Source: Pseudoduganella lurida (GTDB lineage: Bacteria > Pseudomonadota > Gammaproteobacteria > Burkholderiales > Burkholderiaceae_D). Taken from it: DNA of 64,000 bases. The notes beneath the pieces are model-generated. The model was not told the origin of the DNA. It saw only the letters and a program-made list of their open reading frames with translations, and made no database searches. Positions within the stretch are counted from its first letter, which is position 1, and every line of letters starts with the position of its first letter. The DNA lies in contig NZ_VLLB01000007.1 of the NCBI RefSeq assembly GCF_007830455.1, positions 229,195 to 293,194 on the forward strand, given 5' to 3'. Positions 38,596 to 47,003 of the stretch are shown here, piece after piece. A program made the translations under genes and the position numbers.

Positions 38596-39418
38596 CCACA
38601 ATTTTAGTATCGAATTTTTCCCGCCGAAGACGGTGGAAGGCGCCGAAAAACTGCGCGCCACCCGGGCCAAGCTGGCCGAGCTCCACCCGAAATATTTCTC
38701 CGTGACGTTCGGTGCCGGCGGCACCACGCAGCACGGCACGCTCGACACGGTGCTGGAGATCATGGCTTCCGGTGCCGATGCGGCGCCGCACCTGTCCTGC
38801 GTGGGCGGCACGCGCGAATCGATCCGCGCCATCCTGAACGAATACAAGGCGAACGGCATCAAGCGCGTGGTGGCGCTGCGTGGCGACCTGCCGAGCGGCT
38901 ATGGCGCGGGCGGCGAGTTCCGCTATGCCAATGAGCTGGTGGAATTCATGCGCGCCGAGACGGGCGACTGGTTCCACATCGAAGTGGCCGCCTATCCGGA
39001 AGTGCACCCGCAGGCGCGCTCGCCGCAGGCCGACCTGGACGCGTTCGTCCGCAAGGTGCAGGCCGGCGCCGATGCCGCCATCACGCAGTATTTTTACAAC
39101 GCGGATGCGTACTTCCAGTTCGTGGAGTCGGCCGCTGCGGCTGGCGTCAACGTCCCGGTCGTGGCCGGCATCATGCCGATCACGAACTACTCCCAGCTGA
39201 TGCGTTTCTCCGACATGTGCGGCGCCGAGATCCCCCGCTGGATCCGCCTGAAGCTGGCCAGCTACGGCGACGACACGGCCTCCATCAAGGCATTCGGCCT
39301 GGATGTGGTGACGGATCTGTGCGAACGCCTGCTGGAAGGCGGTGCCCCCGGCCTGCATTTCTACAGCATGAACCAGGCGGTGGCCACCACCGCCATCTGG
39401 CAGCGGCTGGTGAGATAA
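38588..39418 (+). CDS. metF: 5,10-methylenetetrahydrofolate reductase
   Basis: Reduces 5,10-methylene-THF to 5-methyl-THF, the methyl donor for methionine (276 aa, FAD-dependent TIM barrel). Family signatures: SIEFFPPKT, YFSVTFGAGGTT, VALRGDLP, ITQYFYNADAYFQFV and PGLHFYSMNQ. It overlaps the upstream small membrane gene, so both are translated together. It completes the cycle with metK and ahcY; methionine synthase is not in the window. Confidence 0.96.
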   Translation: MADHNFSIEFFPPKTVEGAEKLRATRAKLAELHPKYFSVTFGAGGTTQHGTLDTVLEIMASGADAAPHLSCVGGTRESIRAILNEYKANGIKRVVALRGDLPSGYGAGGEFRYANELVEFMRAETGDWFHIEVAAYPEVHPQARSPQADLDAFVRKVQAGADAAITQYFYNADAYFQFVESAAAAGVNVPVVAGIMPITNYSQLMRFSDMCGAEIPRWIRLKLASYGDDTASIKAFGLDVVTDLCERLLEGGAPGLHFYSMNQAVATTAIWQRLVR

Positions 39419-39476
39419 CCGCCTGCGCGTCTTTTTCGCAACACGAACGCCTTGCCAGGCCAGCACCGGTGCCTGA

Positions 39477-39507
39477 TGTCTGACACCGGCCTCATCGGTG
39501 TCAGACA
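39477..39507. repeat. 12-bp inverted repeat TGTCTGACACCG / CGGTGTCAGACA
   Basis: Perfect 12-base arms (39477-39488 and 39496-39507) with a 7-base loop, 58 bases after metF. It belongs with the GTGTC/GACAC dyads at other convergent junctions in this window. Confidence 0.88.
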
Positions 39508-39552
39508 CTGGTTTTCTGCAAACTCCACTCTAGCGCCTACCCGACTCCACCG

Positions 39553-39641
39553 AGAAATATTTCCAAAAATCGGGGACAGTCCCCTTTTTCAGGAAATATT
39601 TCCAAAAAACGGGGACAGTCCCCATTTTTTGGAAACTTTCA
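39553..39641. repeat. GGGGACAGTCCCC / GAAATATTTC palindrome array at a convergent junction
   Basis: GAAATATTTC, CGGGGACAGTCCCC, GGAAATATTTCC, CGGGGACAGTCCCC and GGAAACTTTC follow one another with A and T runs between. The last element contains the stop codon of the minus-strand 5-FCL gene. It mirrors the arrays after metK and between gspC and its neighbour. Confidence 0.87.
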
Positions 39642-40244
39642 GCCGGCCTCGGTGATGATCCGGTCCAGTGCCACATCGTGCCCGTCGCTGTCGAAATCGG
39701 CGGCGAGGCACGAATAGGCGATGCCGATCGTGGCAGGGCGGGGGGCGTGCTCCAGCGTGCGGTCATAAAAACCGCCGCCGTAACCGAGCCGGTAGCCCTG
39801 CGCGTTGTACCCAAGGCAGGGCACCAGCAGTGCCGGCGGCGTGGGCTGCAGGCGCAGCGCGGCGGGGATGGCAATGCCCATCGCATCCTTCACCATCGCT
39901 TCACCGGGCTGCCACTCGGCAAACGCCAGCGGTGCATCCCGTTCCAGCACCACCGGCAGCAGCAGCTGCCCGCCCAGTGCCGTCATTTCCCCGAACACAT
40001 GATGCAGGTCCGGCTCGTCGCGCAGCGGCCAGTAGACACCCAGCGCGGGCCGGTTCACGTCGCGCCACCAGGCCAGGACATGCTCGCCCAGCGCGCGGTC
40101 CCAGGCCGCCCGCGTGGCCGGATCGAGCGAGCGGCGCGCGGCCAGCAATTGCCTGCGGAGCGCGGCCTTGTCCGGGGTTGCCGCCGGGGGCGTGCCGGGC
40201 TGTAGCCCCGCGGGCAGCCGTGTTATTCTAGGGTCGCTGGTCAT
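39639..40244 (-). CDS. 5-formyltetrahydrofolate cyclo-ligase
   Basis: Converts 5-formyl-THF to 5,10-methenyl-THF with ATP (201 aa). The ATP-binding motif is LGYGGGFYDRTL, preceded by LLVPCLGYNAQGYRLGYG, and KAALRRQLLAARRSL opens the domain. The ATG at 40244 gives the normal length. The stop codon lies inside the flanking palindrome array. It feeds the same folate pool that metF uses. I see no 6S RNA next to it, although that pairing exists in gammaproteobacteria. Confidence 0.9.
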   Translation of the reverse strand: MTSDPRITRLPAGLQPGTPPAATPDKAALRRQLLAARRSLDPATRAAWDRALGEHVLAWWRDVNRPALGVYWPLRDEPDLHHVFGEMTALGGQLLLPVVLERDAPLAFAEWQPGEAMVKDAMGIAIPAALRLQPTPPALLVPCLGYNAQGYRLGYGGGFYDRTLEHAPRPATIGIAYSCLAADFDSDGHDVALDRIITEAG

Positions 40245-40267
40245 ATCATCCACATGAGAGTCGTATC

Positions 40268-42241
40268 TTGATTTCCCCGTTGAAATGGATAGCCGGCGCC
40301 CTGATCGCGCTCGGTTGCGCCGCCACTCCGCTGGCAATCCCGCAGGACCTGGGCGACAGCCGCAAGGAAGACGATGCCTTCCTGCTGCTGCGCGATTCCG
40401 TACGCCGCGATGACGCGACGAAATCGGAATTCTACGCAGCCCGGCTGACCAACTACGCCATCCCTTCCTACGTCGACTATTATCGGCTGAAATCGCATTT
40501 CCGCGATGCCAGCACGAGCGAGATCCTCGACTTCCTGAAACGCTACGAAGGCCAGGCGATCGTCGACCGCCTGCGCAACGACTGGCTGCTGGAACTGGGC
40601 CGCAAGCGCGACTGGGCCCTGTTCGACCAGCAGCTGCCCCTGTTCGTGCTGAACGACGACCTGCAGGTCAAATGCTACGCGCTGCTGTCGCGCCTGGCGA
40701 AAGGCGAGAACGTGGCCGCCGAAGCGCGGGCGCTGCTGGTCGCGCCGGCGAACTATGGCGACGGCTGCAGCGCGCTGATCGCCTCGCTGGCGCAGACCGG
40801 CCAGTTCACGCCGGAAGACCTGTGGGCGCAGGTGCGCCTGGCCGGCGAAACGAATGCCACGGGTCCCGCGCGCCGCACCATCATGCTGCTGAACGGCTCC
40901 GACAAGCAGGTGGCGCAGGCCATCGATACGCCTGCGCTGGTGCTGGCCAAGGGTGCCGGTACCAGCCGCGTCGACCACGAGGTGTTCCTGATCGCGCTGG
41001 GCCGCGCCGCCCGCACCAGCGTCAAGCTGTCCGTGCTGGCGCTGCAGAAGGCGCTGCCCCGCTTGACGCCGCAGGAGCAGGCGATCGGCTGGGCCAATAT
41101 CGCGCTGCCCGCCTCGTATGTGCTGGCGGACGACACGTCGGACTACTGGCGCCGCGCGAACGGCGCGCCGCTTTCGATCGACCAGCACCAGTGGCGCACC
41201 CGCTACGCGCTGCGCGAGGGGAACTGGAAGAACGTGCGCGACTACATCGCCGCCATGCCCGCGCAGTTGCGCCAGGATCCGACGTGGGTCTACTGGCAGG
41301 CCCGCACGTCGGTCGCGCTGGCCGGCGGCAGCATGACGCCGGAAGCGCAGTTCCTGTACCAGAGCATTGCCGCGCGCGAGGATTACTACGGCCTGCTGGC
41401 CGCCGAGGAGCTGGGCCGCACCGTGACGATTCCTGCCGCCGGCGCGCCCGTCACGCAGGCCGAGATCGCGGCCGTGGCGGCCAGCCCCGGCTTCCAGCGC
41501 GCGCTGAAGTTCTTCGACCTGCGCCTGCGCTTCGAGGGCACGCGCGAATGGAACTGGGAGCTGCGCCGCATGTCGGACCGCGAACTGATCGCGGCCGCCG
41601 AATTCGCGCGCCAGAACCATATCCTGGACCGCATGGTCTACACCTCCGAACGCACCCGTGCGCTGGCCGACTACACGCACCGCTATCCGGCCCCGCATGA
41701 CGACATCATGCAGAACACCACCCGCACGCTGGGCCTGGACCGCGCCTGGGTGTATGGCCTGATCCGCCAGGAGTCGCGCTTCATCATGACGGCGCAGTCG
41801 AGCGCCGGCGCGTCTGGCCTGATGCAGGTGATGCCGTCCACCGGCCGCTGGGTCGCCAACAAGATCGGCCTGACGAACTTCGTGCAGGAGATGCTGACGG
41901 ACGTGCGCACCAATATCCTGCTGGGCGCGAACTACATGAACATGGTCCTGGGCAGCATGGACGGCTCGCAGGTGCTGGCCACCGCCGCGTACAATGCGGG
42001 CCCGGGCCGCCTGCGCTCGTGGCGCGGCGCGCTGACGAAGCCGATGGATTCGACCATCTTCATCGAGTCGATCCCGTACCTGGAAACCCGCACGTATGTC
42101 AAAAACGTGATGACCAACGCCACCTACTATGCCGCGCTGTTCGAAGGCCACCCGCAGTCGCTGAAGTCGCGCCTGGGCACCGTCACGCCGAAGGGCTACA
42201 GCGCGCAGGAACAGCAGCAGACGACGTTCTCGAGCCGCTGA
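40268..42241 (+). CDS. soluble lytic murein transglycosylase (Slt70-like)
   Basis: Cleaves the MurNAc-GlcNAc bond of peptidoglycan with formation of 1,6-anhydro ends (657 aa). A signal peptide (about 1-23) is followed by a long alpha-superhelical U-domain and a C-terminal SLT domain with IRQESRF, where E502 is the catalytic acid, then SAGASGLMQVMPSTG and ATAAYNAGPGRLRSWR. Start is TTG at 40268 since no in-frame ATG precedes the signal peptide. It is divergent from the 5-FCL gene with only 23 bases between start codons. Confidence 0.92.
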   Translation: MISPLKWIAGALIALGCAATPLAIPQDLGDSRKEDDAFLLLRDSVRRDDATKSEFYAARLTNYAIPSYVDYYRLKSHFRDASTSEILDFLKRYEGQAIVDRLRNDWLLELGRKRDWALFDQQLPLFVLNDDLQVKCYALLSRLAKGENVAAEARALLVAPANYGDGCSALIASLAQTGQFTPEDLWAQVRLAGETNATGPARRTIMLLNGSDKQVAQAIDTPALVLAKGAGTSRVDHEVFLIALGRAARTSVKLSVLALQKALPRLTPQEQAIGWANIALPASYVLADDTSDYWRRANGAPLSIDQHQWRTRYALREGNWKNVRDYIAAMPAQLRQDPTWVYWQARTSVALAGGSMTPEAQFLYQSIAAREDYYGLLAAEELGRTVTIPAAGAPVTQAEIAAVAASPGFQRALKFFDLRLRFEGTREWNWELRRMSDRELIAAAEFARQNHILDRMVYTSERTRALADYTHRYPAPHDDIMQNTTRTLGLDRAWVYGLIRQESRFIMTAQSSAGASGLMQVMPSTGRWVANKIGLTNFVQEMLTDVRTNILLGANYMNMVLGSMDGSQVLATAAYNAGPGRLRSWRGALTKPMDSTIFIESIPYLETRTYVKNVMTNATYYAALFEGHPQSLKSRLGTVTPKGYSAQEQQQTTFSSR

Positions 42242-42259
42242 GCTTTCACTTTCCATCCC

Positions 42260-42964
42260 ATGCAAACCTACGAACTCGATCCCACCCTGAGCCAGACCTT
42301 GGCCAACGCACGCCAGCCCGGCCTGACGCTCGTCATCGGCAACAAGAATTCCTCGTCCTGGTCGATGCGGCCCTGGGTGGCGCTGGCAGCCTTCAACATC
42401 CCGTTCACCGAAGTGCGCGTGCTGCTGGACCAGCAGGACACGGCCAACAACATCGCCAAATACACCTACAGCGGCCGCGTGCCGGTGCTGCTGGCGGGCG
42501 ACATCACCATCTGGGATAGCCTGGCGATCTGCGAGTATCTCGCCGAGCAGTTCCCGGACGAGCACCTGTGGCCGCAGGATGTGGCGGCGCGCGCGATGGC
42601 CCGTTCCGTCTGCGCCGAGATGCACTCCAGCTTTGCCAGCCTGCGCAGCACGATGAGCATGAACATCCGCGCCAGCCTGCCGGGCCGCGGCCGCACGCCG
42701 GACACGCAGGCCGATATCGGCCGCATCAGCGAGATCTGGGAAGAGTGCCTGTCCCGCTTCGGCCACAACGAATTCCTGTTCGGCGACTTCACGATCGCCG
42801 ATGCGTTCTTCGCCCCCGTCGTGATGCGCTTCAAAACGTATGGCGTGGCGCTGCCGCCGGCGCTGTCGGCCTACTGCGACCGCATGTGCAGCCATCCGGC
42901 CGTGGCGCGCTGGGTCGCCGAGGCGCTGGCCGAAACCGAGCGCGCAGAAAAACACGAAGACTGA
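42260..42964 (+). CDS. glutathione S-transferase family protein
   Basis: A 234-residue GST with an N-terminal thioredoxin-like domain (about 20-100: LVIGNKNSSSWSMRPWVALAAFNIPF, the GSH motif RVPVLL, and WDSLAICEYLAEQFP) and an all-alpha C-terminal domain with FLFGDFTIADAFFAPVV. The active-site residue is likely Ser in NSSSWS. Substrate unknown. It lies 18 bases after slt and 1 base before the cca start. Confidence 0.92.
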   Translation: MQTYELDPTLSQTLANARQPGLTLVIGNKNSSSWSMRPWVALAAFNIPFTEVRVLLDQQDTANNIAKYTYSGRVPVLLAGDITIWDSLAICEYLAEQFPDEHLWPQDVAARAMARSVCAEMHSSFASLRSTMSMNIRASLPGRGRTPDTQADIGRISEIWEECLSRFGHNEFLFGDFTIADAFFAPVVMRFKTYGVALPPALSAYCDRMCSHPAVARWVAEALAETERAEKHED

Positions 42965-42965
42965 C

Positions 42966-44306
42966 ATGAAGACGTATGTGGTGGGCGGTGCCGTCCGCGA
43001 CGAGCTGCTCGGATTGCCCGTCAAGGACCGCGATTACGTGGTCGTCGGCGCCACGCCGGACGAGATGGTGGCACAGGGCTTCCGCGCCGTCGGCAAGGAT
43101 TTTCCCGTCTTCCTGCATCCGGAAACGCAGGCCGAATATGCGCTGGCGCGCACCGAGCGCAAGACGGCGCCCGGCTACAAAGGCTTCGTGTTCCATACCG
43201 CGCCCGATGTGACGCTGGAAGAAGACCTGGTGCGCCGCGACCTGACGATCAACGCCATGGCCCGCGCCGACGATGGCACGCTCACCGATCCGTTCGACGG
43301 CCAGGGCGATGTCGCACGGCGCGTGTTCCGCCACGTGTCCGATGCCTTTGCCGAAGATCCGGTACGCATCCTGCGCATTGCCCGCTTCGCCGCGCGCTAC
43401 CCCGAATTTACCGTGGCGCCGGAAACGAATGCGCTGATGCGCCGGATGGTCGACGAGGGGGAGGTCGATGCGCTGGTGCCGGAACGCGTGTGGCAGGAGC
43501 TGTCGCGCGGGCTGATGGAGCGCCAGCCGTCGCGCATGCTGCAGGTGCTGCGGGACTGCGGCGCGCTTGCGCGCATCGTGCCGGAGCTGGACCGCCTGTG
43601 GGGTATTCCCCAGCCCGAGAAATGGCATCCGGAGGTCGACACCGGCATCCACATTGAGCAGGTGGCCGACTATGCGGCCAGCCAGCGCTACGAGCTGCCG
43701 GTGCGTTTCGCGGCGCTGCTGCACGACCTGGGCAAGGGCATTACCCCATCCGAACAGTGGCCTTCCCATCATGGACACGAAGGACTCGGCGTGGCGCTGG
43801 TGAAGGACGTGTGCGCGCGCCTGAAAGTGCCGACCGAATGCCGCGACCTGGCCGTGTTGGCCGCACGCGAGCATGGCAACGTCGCGCGCGCGCTGGAACT
43901 GCGCTGCCGGACGGTCGTCAAGCTGTTCGAGCGCAGCGATGCGTTCCGCAAGCCGGCCCGTTTCCTCCAGTTGCTGCTGGTGTCCGAATGCGATGCGCGC
44001 GGTCGTATCGGCCCCACCGGCAGCTTTGCCGAGGCACCGTTCCCACAGCGCGCCCACCTGGAGCTGGCGCTGGCCGCCGCCCGTGGCGTCAATGCCGGCG
44101 AGATCGCGCAGGCCTGCACCGACCGGCCGGATCGCATCCCGGACCTGGTGCGCAATGCCCGCGTGCGCGCCGTCAGCGTCGCGCTGGCGCGGCCGGACGA
44201 AGCCGATGACAGTGATGTCGCCGGGGATGGGACCAGCGCAGGGGCCGGTGAAGAAGGCAGTGCCGCAGCTGGCGGAGCGAGCGCAGGAGCCGGCAAGGCC
44301 GCCTGA
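42966..44306 (+). CDS. cca: CCA tRNA nucleotidyltransferase with HD domain
   Basis: Adds or repairs the 3' CCA of tRNAs (446 aa). The class II nucleotidyltransferase head has YVVGGAVRDELLGLPVKDRDYVVVG and the RRDLTINAMA motif; the RNA-binding neck includes EDPVRILRIARFAARY. An HD domain follows (LLHDLGKG near residue 252), as in bacterial cca proteins with phosphohydrolase activity. The C-terminal 40 residues are a Gly/Ala/Ser/Asp-rich tail absent from most homologues. Three tRNA genes in this window already encode part or all of CCA. Confidence 0.94.
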   Translation: MKTYVVGGAVRDELLGLPVKDRDYVVVGATPDEMVAQGFRAVGKDFPVFLHPETQAEYALARTERKTAPGYKGFVFHTAPDVTLEEDLVRRDLTINAMARADDGTLTDPFDGQGDVARRVFRHVSDAFAEDPVRILRIARFAARYPEFTVAPETNALMRRMVDEGEVDALVPERVWQELSRGLMERQPSRMLQVLRDCGALARIVPELDRLWGIPQPEKWHPEVDTGIHIEQVADYAASQRYELPVRFAALLHDLGKGITPSEQWPSHHGHEGLGVALVKDVCARLKVPTECRDLAVLAAREHGNVARALELRCRTVVKLFERSDAFRKPARFLQLLLVSECDARGRIGPTGSFAEAPFPQRAHLELALAAARGVNAGEIAQACTDRPDRIPDLVRNARVRAVSVALARPDEADDSDVAGDGTSAGAGEEGSAAAGGASAGAGKAA

Positions 44307-44992
44307 TGAACCGCCTGAACCTGTTCCGCAACCCGCTCAACCGCTGGCTGGGCCGCGAGGAAGCCCGGCCCACGGTGCCGGTGAAGGAACTGCGCGAACG
44401 GGACCGCCGGCGCATGGTGCGTCACTTCCTGCTGCTGGAAGGGCGCGACCGGGTGCTGCGTTTCGGGTCGCTGCTGTCGGACGAGCAGGTGACGAAGTAC
44501 GTTGCCGGCATCGACTTCAAGCGCGACATGGTGTTCGGCGTCTACAACCGCATGTTCCGGCTGGTGGCCGTGGGCCACCTGGCGTTCGCGCCGCGCGAAC
44601 CGGCGAAGGAGGGCGTCACGGCAAAGGCGCGCGTGGCGGAATTCGGCGTCTCCGTGCTCAAGTCCGCGCGGGGTCTCGGCATCGGCTCGAAGCTGTTCGA
44701 GCGGGCCGGCATCGTCTGCCGCAACAACGATGTCGACACGCTGTACATGCACTGCCTGTCCTCGAACCAGGTGATGATGCACATCGCGAAAAAGGCCGGC
44801 ATGGCCATCGAGCGCGAGCACGGCGAGGCCGATGCCTACCTGAAGCTGCTCCCGGCCGACCCGTCCAGCGTCATGCGCGAGGCCATGCAGGAGCAGCTCG
44901 CCACGCTGGACTACGCGCTGAAAGCCAACGTCCGCCGCGCCACCAAGTTGTGGGAACGGCTGCCCCGCCGCAAGAAGCCCGACAACAGCTGA
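44306..44992 (+). CDS. GNAT family acetyltransferase
   Basis: A 228-residue protein whose start overlaps the cca stop (TGATG). The acetyl-CoA loop is ARGLGIGSKLFERA, preceded by AEFGVSVLKSA and followed by LYMHCLSSNQVMMHIAKKAGM, typical GNAT motifs A and B. The basic N-terminal and C-terminal extensions could bind nucleic acid. Substrate unknown; the coupling to cca hints at tRNA or ribosome work, but this is inference. Its stop codon TGA is the first three bases of a palindrome arm. Confidence 0.85.
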   Translation: MNRLNLFRNPLNRWLGREEARPTVPVKELRERDRRRMVRHFLLLEGRDRVLRFGSLLSDEQVTKYVAGIDFKRDMVFGVYNRMFRLVAVGHLAFAPREPAKEGVTAKARVAEFGVSVLKSARGLGIGSKLFERAGIVCRNNDVDTLYMHCLSSNQVMMHIAKKAGMAIEREHGEADAYLKLLPADPSSVMREAMQEQLATLDYALKANVRRATKLWERLPRRKKPDNS

Positions 44993-45120
44993 GTTCGTGT
45001 CCACCATGGGGTCTGACCCCGACACGGACACGGCCTCAACCTTGAAACCACTGCAAATCGGCCAGAACTGCTGAGCTCGTGTCTATGTCGGGGTCTGACC
45101 CCAAGGTGGACACGAGCTCA
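44990..45120. repeat. two GTGTC-N6-GGGGTCTGACCCC-N6-GACAC palindromes at a convergent junction
   Basis: Copy 1: TGAGTTCGTGTC (44990-45001), six bases, GGGGTCTGACCCC (45008-45020), six bases, GACACGGCCTCA (45027-45038); the arms pair except for two positions. Copy 2: TGAGCTCGTGTC (45072-45083), six bases, the same core (45090-45102), six bases, GACACGAGCTCA (45109-45120) with perfect 12-bp arms. Each copy is entered through AAC(A/T)GCTGAG, so the second looks like a duplicate of the gene end plus palindrome. Confidence 0.9.
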
Positions 45121-45127
45121 TCATTAG

Positions 45128-45655
45128 TCAGACCAGCGGCAGCGCGGTGGTGTCCTTGATGCGCTGCAGGGCGAAGCTGGATTTGACGTCCAGCACGGCC
45201 GGATGGTGCAGCAGCGTGGCCATCATGAAGCGCGAGAAGTGGTCCATGTCTTCCACGTGCACGCGCAGCAGGAAGTCCATCTCGCCCGTCATGGCATAGC
45301 AGGCCACCACTTCCGGCCACTGGCCGACGGCCACGGAGAAGTCCTCGCGGGGCGAGACGGTGCCGGGCAGGGCGCCCAGCGCGCGGGCCGTGCTGGTGGC
45401 CACGGCGGCGGCGTCGCTGTGCTTTTCCAGCCGCACATTCACATAGGCCAGCAGGCCGAGGCCGATCTTGTCCGGGTCGAGCAGCGCCACGTACTGGCGG
45501 ATCACCCCTTCCTCTTCCAGCCGCTTGATGCGGCGCAGACATGGCGACGGCGACAGGCTCACCTGCTCGGCCACGTCCTGGTTCGACAGCCGGCCATCCT
45601 CCTGCAGGATGGACAGAATCTTGCGGTCGGTTTTGTCGAGCGCGATCTTGGTCAT
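45128..45655 (-). CDS. Lrp/AsnC family transcriptional regulator
   Basis: A 175-residue feast/famine regulator: N-terminal HTH (LDKTDRKILSILQEDGRLSNQDVAEQVSLSPSPCLRRIKRLEEEGVI) and a C-terminal RAM ligand-binding domain (about 75-160). It usually senses an amino acid. It is divergent from hpd across a 128-base gap that holds two dyads about three helical turns apart, so it probably controls aromatic amino acid breakdown and itself. The ATG at 45655 follows GGAG. Confidence 0.92.
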   Translation of the reverse strand: MTKIALDKTDRKILSILQEDGRLSNQDVAEQVSLSPSPCLRRIKRLEEEGVIRQYVALLDPDKIGLGLLAYVNVRLEKHSDAAAVATSTARALGALPGTVSPREDFSVAVGQWPEVVACYAMTGEMDFLLRVHVEDMDHFSRFMMATLLHHPAVLDVKSSFALQRIKDTTALPLV

Positions 45656-45681
45656 GAAATCTCCATTTGGTCCTCTGATGC

Positions 45682-45724
45682 GCAATTTTATTGCTTGATC
45701 AGGGGATGCGCAGCAAATGTTTGC
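45682..45724. promoter_or_regulatory. pair of dyads, candidate Lrp/AsnC operator
   Basis: GCAAT-TTT-ATTGC (45682-45694) and GCAAA-TG-TTTGC (45713-45724) are perfect palindromes with centres about 30.5 bp apart, close to three helical turns. Both are in the lrp-hpd gap and share the GCAA/TTGC ends. Lrp-family octamers wrap DNA around such phased sites. Confidence 0.6.
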
Positions 45725-45748
45725 AATTTAATGCCGGCCGTGGAGGCC

Positions 45749-45754
45749 TATACT
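45749..45754 (+). promoter_or_regulatory. candidate -10 element for hpd
   Basis: TATACT 29 bases before the hpd ATG, with a weak TTTAAT at -35 spacing (16 bases). The candidate operator dyads lie just upstream, where an activator would bind. Confidence 0.4.
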
Positions 45755-45783
45755 TTTCGGCATTACATAAAAAGGAGACAGGC

Positions 45784-46929
45784 ATGCAATTCACGCCATG
45801 GGACAACCCGATGGGCACCGACGGTTTCGAGTTCGTCGAGTTCGCCGCGCCCGACCCGCAGGCGCTCGGTGCGCTGTTCGAGAACATGGGATTCACGGCC
45901 ATCGCCCGCCACCGCACGAAGAACGTCACGCTGTACCGCCAGGGCGAGATCAACTTCATCATCAATGCCGAGCAGGATTCGTTCGCGCAGCGTTTCGCGC
46001 GCCAGCATGGCCCGTCCGTGTGCGCCATCGCGATCCGCGTCGATGATGCCGCCTACGTCTACAACAAGGCGCTCGAGATGGGCGCCTGGGGCTTCGACAA
46101 CAAGACGGGCCCGATGGAGCTGAACATCCCCGCCATCAAGGGCGTGGGCGATTCGCTGCTGTACCTCGTCGACCGCTGGCGCGGCAAGAATGCCGACAAG
46201 GGCGTCAGCCCCGGCAGCATCGGCGACATCAGCATCTACGATGCCGACTTCGTGGCGATTCCCGGCGTCGACCCGCACCCGGTCGGCAATGGCCTGACCT
46301 ATATCGACCACCTGACGCACAACGTCTACCGCGGCCGCATGGGCGAATGGTCCGGCTTCTACGAGCGCCTGTTCAACTTCCGCGAGATCCGCTACTTCGA
46401 CATCACCGGCAAGCTGACGGGCCTGAAATCGAAGGCGATGACTTCGCCCTGCGGCAAGATCCGCATCCCCATCAACGAATCGTCGGACGACAAGTCGCAG
46501 ATCGCCGAGTACCTGAACGAGTACCACGGCGAAGGCATCCAGCACATCGCGCTGGGCACGGAGGACATCTACACGTCGGTGCAGGGCATGCGCGACAGCG
46601 GCATCGCCTTCCAGGATACGATCGAAACCTACTACGAGCTGGTCAACCGCCGCCTGCCGAACCATGGCGAGAACCTCGAGGAACTGCGCCGTCTGCGGCT
46701 GCTGATCGACGGCCAGGCCAACAGTGCTGGCGAAAACGGCGAAGCGCAGCGCGAACTGCTGCTGCAGATCTTCACGCAGAACGTGATCGGGCCGATCTTC
46801 TTCGAGATCATCCAGCGCAAGGGTGACCAGGGCTTCGGCGAAGGCAATTTCCGCGCGCTGTTCGAATCGATCGAGCTCGATCAGATCCGCCGCGGCGTAC
46901 TGGAGGATCCCGCCAGCACGGCCGCGTAA
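45784..46929 (+). CDS. hpd: 4-hydroxyphenylpyruvate dioxygenase
   Basis: Converts 4-hydroxyphenylpyruvate to homogentisate, the second step of tyrosine breakdown (381 aa, non-haem iron). Two vicinal-oxygen-chelate domains; iron ligands H176 (TYIDHLTHNV), H254 (IQHIALGT) and E341 (FFEIIQRKG). AAAGGAGA precedes the ATG. No homogentisate dioxygenase gene is in the window; the neighbour encodes an indolepyruvate oxidoreductase. Confidence 0.96.
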   Translation: MQFTPWDNPMGTDGFEFVEFAAPDPQALGALFENMGFTAIARHRTKNVTLYRQGEINFIINAEQDSFAQRFARQHGPSVCAIAIRVDDAAYVYNKALEMGAWGFDNKTGPMELNIPAIKGVGDSLLYLVDRWRGKNADKGVSPGSIGDISIYDADFVAIPGVDPHPVGNGLTYIDHLTHNVYRGRMGEWSGFYERLFNFREIRYFDITGKLTGLKSKAMTSPCGKIRIPINESSDDKSQIAEYLNEYHGEGIQHIALGTEDIYTSVQGMRDSGIAFQDTIETYYELVNRRLPNHGENLEELRRLRLLIDGQANSAGENGEAQRELLLQIFTQNVIGPIFFEIIQRKGDQGFGEGNFRALFESIELDQIRRGVLEDPASTAA

Positions 46930-46939
46930 ACAAACCAGC

Positions 46940-46971
46940 GCCGGTAGCGCCTCGTCAGAAGGCGCACCGGC
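46940..46971. repeat. hairpin between hpd and the indolepyruvate oxidoreductase gene
   Basis: GCCGGT-A-GCGCC (46940-46951), 9-base loop, GGCGC-ACCGGC (46961-46971): an 11-bp stem with one bulged A and no following T run. It may tune or protect the hpd transcript relative to the next gene. Confidence 0.7.
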
Positions 46972-47003
46972 AGTGCAGCACCCATAGAATATTGGAGACA
47001 CCC

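Noticed and set aside
39639..40244. 6S RNA next to the 5-FCL gene
   Set aside because: The gap upstream of the gene is only 23 bases to the divergent slt start, too short for 6S RNA.
40241..43024. 927-codon minus-strand frame opposite slt and gst
   Set aside because: Shadow of two well-supported genes; no domain visible.
44990..45120. insertion sequence ends or a MITE with target-site duplication
   Set aside because: No flanking direct repeat of fixed length and no transposase; arms differ between copies, unlike IS or MITE termini.
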